DNA of 64,000 bases from Alentia gelatinosa (taxonomy: Eukaryota; Annelida; Polychaeta; Phyllodocida; Polynoidae): assembly GCA_950022655.1 (NCBI GenBank), contig OX465579.1, forward strand, positions 46,541,950-46,605,949, in the 5' to 3' direction. The translations under genes and the position numbers were made by a program. The notes beneath the pieces are model-generated. The model was not told the DNA's origin. It worked only from the letters and a program-made list of their open reading frames with translations, and searched no databases. Position 1 is the first letter of the stretch. The number at the start of each line of letters is the position of its first letter. Of this stretch, positions 59,660 to 64,000 are shown piece after piece.

Positions 59660-60340
59660 AATAGACCGGCCGCCACCTCTGTTTCCACTCTGTTCCAACT
59701 AAAAGGTTGGTATGGTTCAGTCCATGACTTGTCCATGAATTCTCACTCTCGTGCCAAGCAATTTTGATCTATGTAGGTTCTCGGAGCCGATATACTTACT
59801 AAGAAATATTCTTAGCTCACATACTTGACAATAAAGTCTTCCTTTATTGTAATTTTATTCAAAATGCACATAAAACGAAATAATAGTAGCGAAAAACGGC
59901 TTCAAGAGTAGGAAATGACACACTATCCATCCAATTATCTAATTAAAACCTTCGAGGACAAATTGGAGGGAAATTTGTTTATCAAAATTTATCTCATGGA
60001 CACAAGGGTCTGACAGTATGAATAATGCCGAAGGGCATAATAAGAAAGCCCTACGAAGTAGGGGAAAATGTTTATCGGTGTGGGTTGGGTGGGTAACTTT
60101 TTTTAAGTGAGCGTCCACGAATCTGCTGAAGCGCCCTCTTGTAGTGCGGCGATGAAGGTGCCGGGGCGCCCTCTTGCGTCTGGAGAATCGCCGATCTAGA
60201 AAGGTTGATACAAGCCATGAGGGGGGCGTGGTAAATTTCTCCAAGCTCAATTATAGATAATTTCCAATTATCCTCAAATAATATGGACAACCAATTGTGT
60301 AGGCCATATGACAGATCTGCAGGGAGAGTGACAAACACTT
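59660..60340 (+). repeat. Dispersed repeat, copy C
   Basis: It shares ordered blocks with 56045-56340: the AAAAGGTTGG-TGGTT block, CGGCTTCAAGAGTAGGAAATGA and GCAGGGAGAGTG. It is longer because of extra sequence around 60000-60240. Confidence 0.55.
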
Positions 60341-60451
60341 ACAGATAGTGGGACACTCTCCTAGCATAGATCCTGTGCTTTGCTTTCTGCCCCCACTTAT
60401 ATCTCTGCACCAACCTGTCTGTTTGAGGCAAACTCTGCCCCATACGCCAGT

Positions 60452-60770
60452 TATTCTGGCCGCCAGAGCTACACTACGCTAGCTCTGGTCGGGTTGAATC
60501 CGTGGCCAACTTGAACCAGTAGCTGTAATTGTCTGTTACTCCCCACCCAGATTGTCTGTACTGCTTGGAGAATGAGTCAATTTGTACTCTCGAACCCAAT
60601 TTAACATTTGCTAATTTCCTTTCTTGTATATCTAAAAAAAAGGAAATGAACATAAAGGTAGTTTTCATTATCAATCTGTTAGGCTAGCAATGTTTTCTTG
60701 TGGGGAGATCTGCTTTCAGAACTTGAATAGAAGAAAAGTATCTAGTTGAGGTGCACACAGCAGATACCGC
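60452..60770 (+). repeat. Direct repeat, right copy, with 9-bp hairpin
   Basis: Partner of 58750-59065 in the same orientation, about 1.7 kb away. It keeps the CCAGAGCTA...TAGCTCTGG hairpin, the TACTGCTTGGAGAATG block and an end similar to TAGTTGAGGTG. Confidence 0.65.
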
Positions 60771-61060
60771 ATATGATTTAAGCCAACCAACCCCTATGTT
60801 GTAGCTCAGTACAGACAGGGGTTGGTTGCAGATCTATTTAGATTCTTGCAATGTTCTTTTAGTATTTGATTCATCCACTAGTAAACATTATGGCGCTTTA
60901 GTTACAAGCATATCCTTCAATTCACAGAGGTCGCACTTGGTGATTTTTGAATATTTACAATTATCTAATCAAATGTGTTCCTTGTGACTCAAATGTTTTG
61001 CCCAATGTGACCTAACCCAATAGGTAAAACAAATCTTTAATGCCTTTAATTTGATTTAAG

Positions 61061-61860
61061 CTAATCACGACTTTCAATCATGCCCAATGCTTGCTTTTCC
61101 CTTCGCCTCAGCTTAAAGTGAAGAGACAGTGCTCTGCCTCTAATCACTGGAAACAATTTTTCTGATGTCCACAAGAGCGTGCCATAGGCTGCTGCACTGC
61201 AAAGTTTAGACAATGATTCCCTTAGTTCCCATTGGTTATTTATGAATATGTATAGAGGATCGAAAAGATCACCTGTCATTACAAATTTTATTATTTTTTG
61301 CTACTTAATATAAAAGGACTGCATAAAACACATTAGCACAGGACAAATGTTCATGGATATCTTCCAATATTCATTTGCATTTACTGAGTAACAGCTCTGT
61401 ATCTAACAAGGTAGTAGAATAACCGTTTCCCTGCAAAACCCAATTCCCCTGAATCACCATCCCGGCCACTGTAGGCATTGCCACAATGCCACTTGACTTC
61501 AGTATTTCACTATGGTAACCGATGGTATTTTGTTGTTCCAGATCAAATTCAAAGATCAAAGTTCCTTATCGGGTCTACTTAGTATTAGGTTCAATCGGTG
61601 GACACCCTAGAGAGACTTTCCGCAGAAGATATATGATCAAGCATAGCTGTGTCAATGGTCTTCACAATAGTCCGCCACTCACTCTCACACCCAAGGTATA
61701 GGGATGATTTCATTGTAGCTCTCACCGCTGATATTAAAAGTCAGTTACGGTTTGATTTTTATCATGAGATGGACTCAGGAAATTTAGACCTCACCGTTAT
61801 AGTTGATATTTATTTGAGATGCAAAACAATTTTGTCTCTCATGTCTGAGTAGAAATAGAT
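61061..61860 (-). pseudogene. Broken protein-like stretches, family unknown
   Basis: Three minus-strand segments look more like real protein than chance: one at about 61615-61735 (with MKSSLYLGCESEWRTIVKTI), one at 61371-61559 (with GIVAMPTVAGMVIQGNWVLQ) and one at 61061-61279 (with GRALSLHFKLRRREKQALGM). Stops and frame changes separate them. They may be parts of a decayed transposon or gene. I do not recognise the family. Confidence 0.2.
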
Positions 61861-62273
61861 ATATTAATCATTTCTTTGATGCCAGTTGTCAAAACATTAC
61901 GATCTTTATTTCTGTAGCCACACAGAAAACGAACAGAAAATGGACGGATCTGACTTAGGTGTACTCAGTGCGTAACCTCTACATCAAAACGTCAAAACAT
62001 ATGGTTATAATGATTATACGCTATGGTAATTATAGTTTTGAAATTTGTGAAATATTGTTTTATCACAGATATGGTAAAGGTGTTTTCTGCAGGACGGACA
62101 GTGAAATTCCACGATCGCTCATTAATATTAAAAAACAACTATACAAGCAACTAGGATACAGATTTCTCAGAACGAACAATCAAACAACCAATTGAACTTT
62201 ATACAGAAAGCTTAGCCAATTCATGGAATGCTTATCCATTGATAATATATTTTTTCTTAATATTACCCTCAGT

Positions 62274-62520
62274 TTTAGAAATTCTATAACTGCAGGTTAA
62301 GTTTCCAGCAGCTTCTACTTTTGGAAATGGTTGTGTTTCTAGAGATATAATTGTAGGCTAAATATCCATTGTTTATATTCATAAATACATTCGGGCTTAG
62401 AAATTCTATAACTGCAGGGTAAGTATCAACCAGTTTATATCTTCGAATAACCATACGTTTCAATAGTCTATAATTGGCGGGTTGATATCTCATAAGGTGC
62501 CGAATATATAAAAAAGAATA
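62274..62520. repeat. Degenerate tandem repeat, period about 61 bases, four copies
   Basis: Units starting near 62274, 62337, 62398 and 62459 share TAGAAATTCTATAACTGCAG (or close variants such as AGATATAATTGTAGG), then TTAAGTTTCCA- and TTTATATTC-like words. Units 1 and 3 are most alike, as are 2 and 4 to a lesser degree, suggesting a 122-base higher order. A minus-strand open frame (62284-62601) that spans it is probably incidental. Confidence 0.7.
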
Positions 62521-62541
62521 GTAATTATATAATTTACGTAC

Positions 62542-62743
62542 GTTCCACTTGAACTGGTGCATTGACCACTGAGTCCCATTCAAAAATGAACTCTTTCGCA
62601 TGATGCTCCGTTGGTATGTTAAATGCTATGATTGTATTATTTACAGTTTGTACGCTTAGTGTTATACAATATTTCCTTGTGTCCCTTGACAATGATTCCA
62701 TTGCGTGGGGTATCAAAAGACGAACTTCTACCCTTATGATTAT
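62542..62743 (-). CDS. Candidate internal exon, weakly WIF (Ryk-like) domain
   Basis: The minus-strand acceptor TTATTTATTATTGTCTAG opens a phase-0 frame of about 67 codons that ends at a GTACGT donor (62541) or at GTAAAT four bases later. The codon before the acceptor is a stop, so the frame opens exactly at the exon edge. The peptide contains YCITLSVQTVNNTIIAFNIP and then FIFEWDSVVNAPVQVE. The spacing of VN, F-x-IP and F-x-W-x-S resembles the centre of WIF domains of Ryk/Derailed Wnt co-receptors. The similarity is weak, and no neighbouring exon of such a gene was found in the window. Confidence 0.35.
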
Positions 62744-64000
62744 CTAGACAATAATAAATAACATCCTGATGTAGATCAGGGCCAGCATTTTTTCATTATA
62801 TATATATATATATTGATCAATTCACTGTATAGGAAGTAAATCGCCCAAACATTAGTAACTCTGAAATGATGACATGAAATACAGATATAAAGAAAGATGC
62901 GGAACAGAAAATTCCCGACCCAAGGGTCACCTAGATCACAGTAACTTGACGAAACATCGGTATTGGTATGGGAACCACTACAATTTAAATCTCTAGGTTG
63001 CGAAAGTGAAAACCTGTAGTCAAGGATTGAACAATTATAGATTCTTCGAATAAAGCACAAAAGGTTGGTTCAAATGAGAGAGATTGCGACCTCTCGTATA
63101 CACTAAAGAGATGCGTCAACTAGAATCGCTTTAAAGAGCAAATTCATCAATACAGATTTGAACATTTTTACAAAGAGTCACAGTTAAGACAATTTGTTAC
63201 GACTTGCGCGGGAGAACGATCCAATCCAGAGGAGTTTTCCTAGGATAAGGATCGGAAACCACCAACGCCGACGTACAAAGTCAGACCTCCCCATGCACCC
63301 TGACGCCCAATTCGAGTCAATGCAATTGTGCGTCGTAGAGCGCGTAGTAAGGCGCGTCGGTGTACATAAGAGGCCTGGTAGGTTCGCCCATATGATGTGA
63401 AATAAGATCCAGAAGGTCCAAAATACATATTAACCCTTTTATAGGGTTATCTGCAGCAAAGTGTCCTATATAATGTGACAAAAGGGTCTTCTATAATAGA
63501 TCAATAGTAAATACAAAAATGGACGGATTTCTTCAATTGTTGTTGGAATTCATCAATTATATAAGCACACCCAGTAGCAAAAGATCATCAAAGTTACCAA
63601 CATTTCTAATGTTAGTTCAATACTTTCCAAGATACCTGCACAAAAATACCCATACTTGACTAGACAAGGATACCGAATGAATTATTGTTACATAAATTTT
63701 CAGATAATCTCTCGAACGTTTGGGGATCTTGGTCTTTAAGATTTTTGGGTCACTTGTACCTACTAATTTATTGGCATCATCACTTTGGAATCTATACGCA
63801 CAATAACTATATCACCGTTTTCTCTGGTCACGTTTATGACTATACGTAGCGGTTCGTTGAACTAGTCATGCGCTTCCAATATTCACAATATAGAACACCT
63901 CTTTCAGAGTTGTATATCATAAGGTTTGGATGAAGATTCAATGCAGATGCTAGTCCCCCGAGGTAAATGTCCTGGACGCACGTACCGTTAGCCTGTCTCC
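62744..64000. other. End of window, no supported gene
   Basis: AT-rich, with a short TA repeat at about 62799-62813. Small open frames near 63194-63430 lie on both strands in slightly GC-richer DNA. If the exon at 62542-62743 is real, this would be its upstream intron. Confidence 0.5.

Noticed and set aside
58750..60770. Reading the paired 320-base repeats as LTRs of an LTR retrotransposon
   Set aside because: No TG...CA termini, primer-binding site, polypurine tract or gag-pol sequence could be seen. Kept only as a repeat block.
1..64000. Search for CRISPR arrays, operons, tRNA and rRNA genes
   Set aside because: No spaced direct repeats of the CRISPR kind, no cloverleaf with B-box (GGTTCGANTCC) and no rRNA-like conserved stretch was found. 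The window is animal nuclear DNA.

Overview
This is eukaryotic (animal) DNA. The evidence is split genes with GT-AG introns, domains typical of metazoans (CUB, Sushi, SLC1 glutamate transporter), long AT-rich introns, many microsatellites, non-LTR retrotransposon fragments and small inverted-repeat DNA transposons. Compact AT-rich introns, frequent TACATGTA and TAGGCCTA words and the transporter sequence suggest a marine invertebrate, possibly a lophotrochozoan or echinoderm. The sequence alone does not settle the phylum.

Layout. (1) About 2.4-21.2 kb, plus strand: the 3' part of a gene for a single-pass membrane protein. Its exons encode a CUB domain (2370-2789), a Sushi/CCP domain (11537-11701), an 18-residue stalk (14042-14095), a transmembrane helix (17610-17697) and a cytoplasmic tail with the stop (19263-19587). 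All junctions agree in phase. The signal-peptide exon was not found and probably lies upstream. (2) About 21.2-38 kb: mostly intergenic, with microsatellites, a degenerate reverse-transcriptase relic at 23.6-24.25 kb, GC-rich islands at 31-34 kb and an orphan candidate terminal exon at 35.7 kb that carries a perfect 16-bp hairpin. (3) 38.07-52.8 kb, minus strand: a complete SLC1 family acidic amino acid transporter gene of nine coding exons (528 codons), a noncoding leader exon and a TATA-type promoter. A broken reverse-transcriptase fragment lies in its first intron. (4) 53.4-60.8 kb: a nest of transposons. One small DNA element (copies at 13.1, 53.4 and 56.4 kb) was twice used as a landing site, once by a GC-rich inverted-repeat element and once by a 5'-truncated non-LTR retrotransposon. 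Diverged direct, inverted and dispersed repeats follow. (5) 60.8-64 kb: broken protein-like stretches, a roughly 61-bp tandem repeat and a candidate minus-strand exon that weakly resembles a WIF (Ryk-type) domain.

The two well-supported genes point in opposite directions with separate 3' ends, and nothing shows that they work together. I saw no CRISPR array, tRNA or rRNA gene, and no convincing wholly new system. The most unusual structures are the nested transposons, the coding hairpin at 35.7 kb and the composite repeat block at 58.7-60.8 kb.
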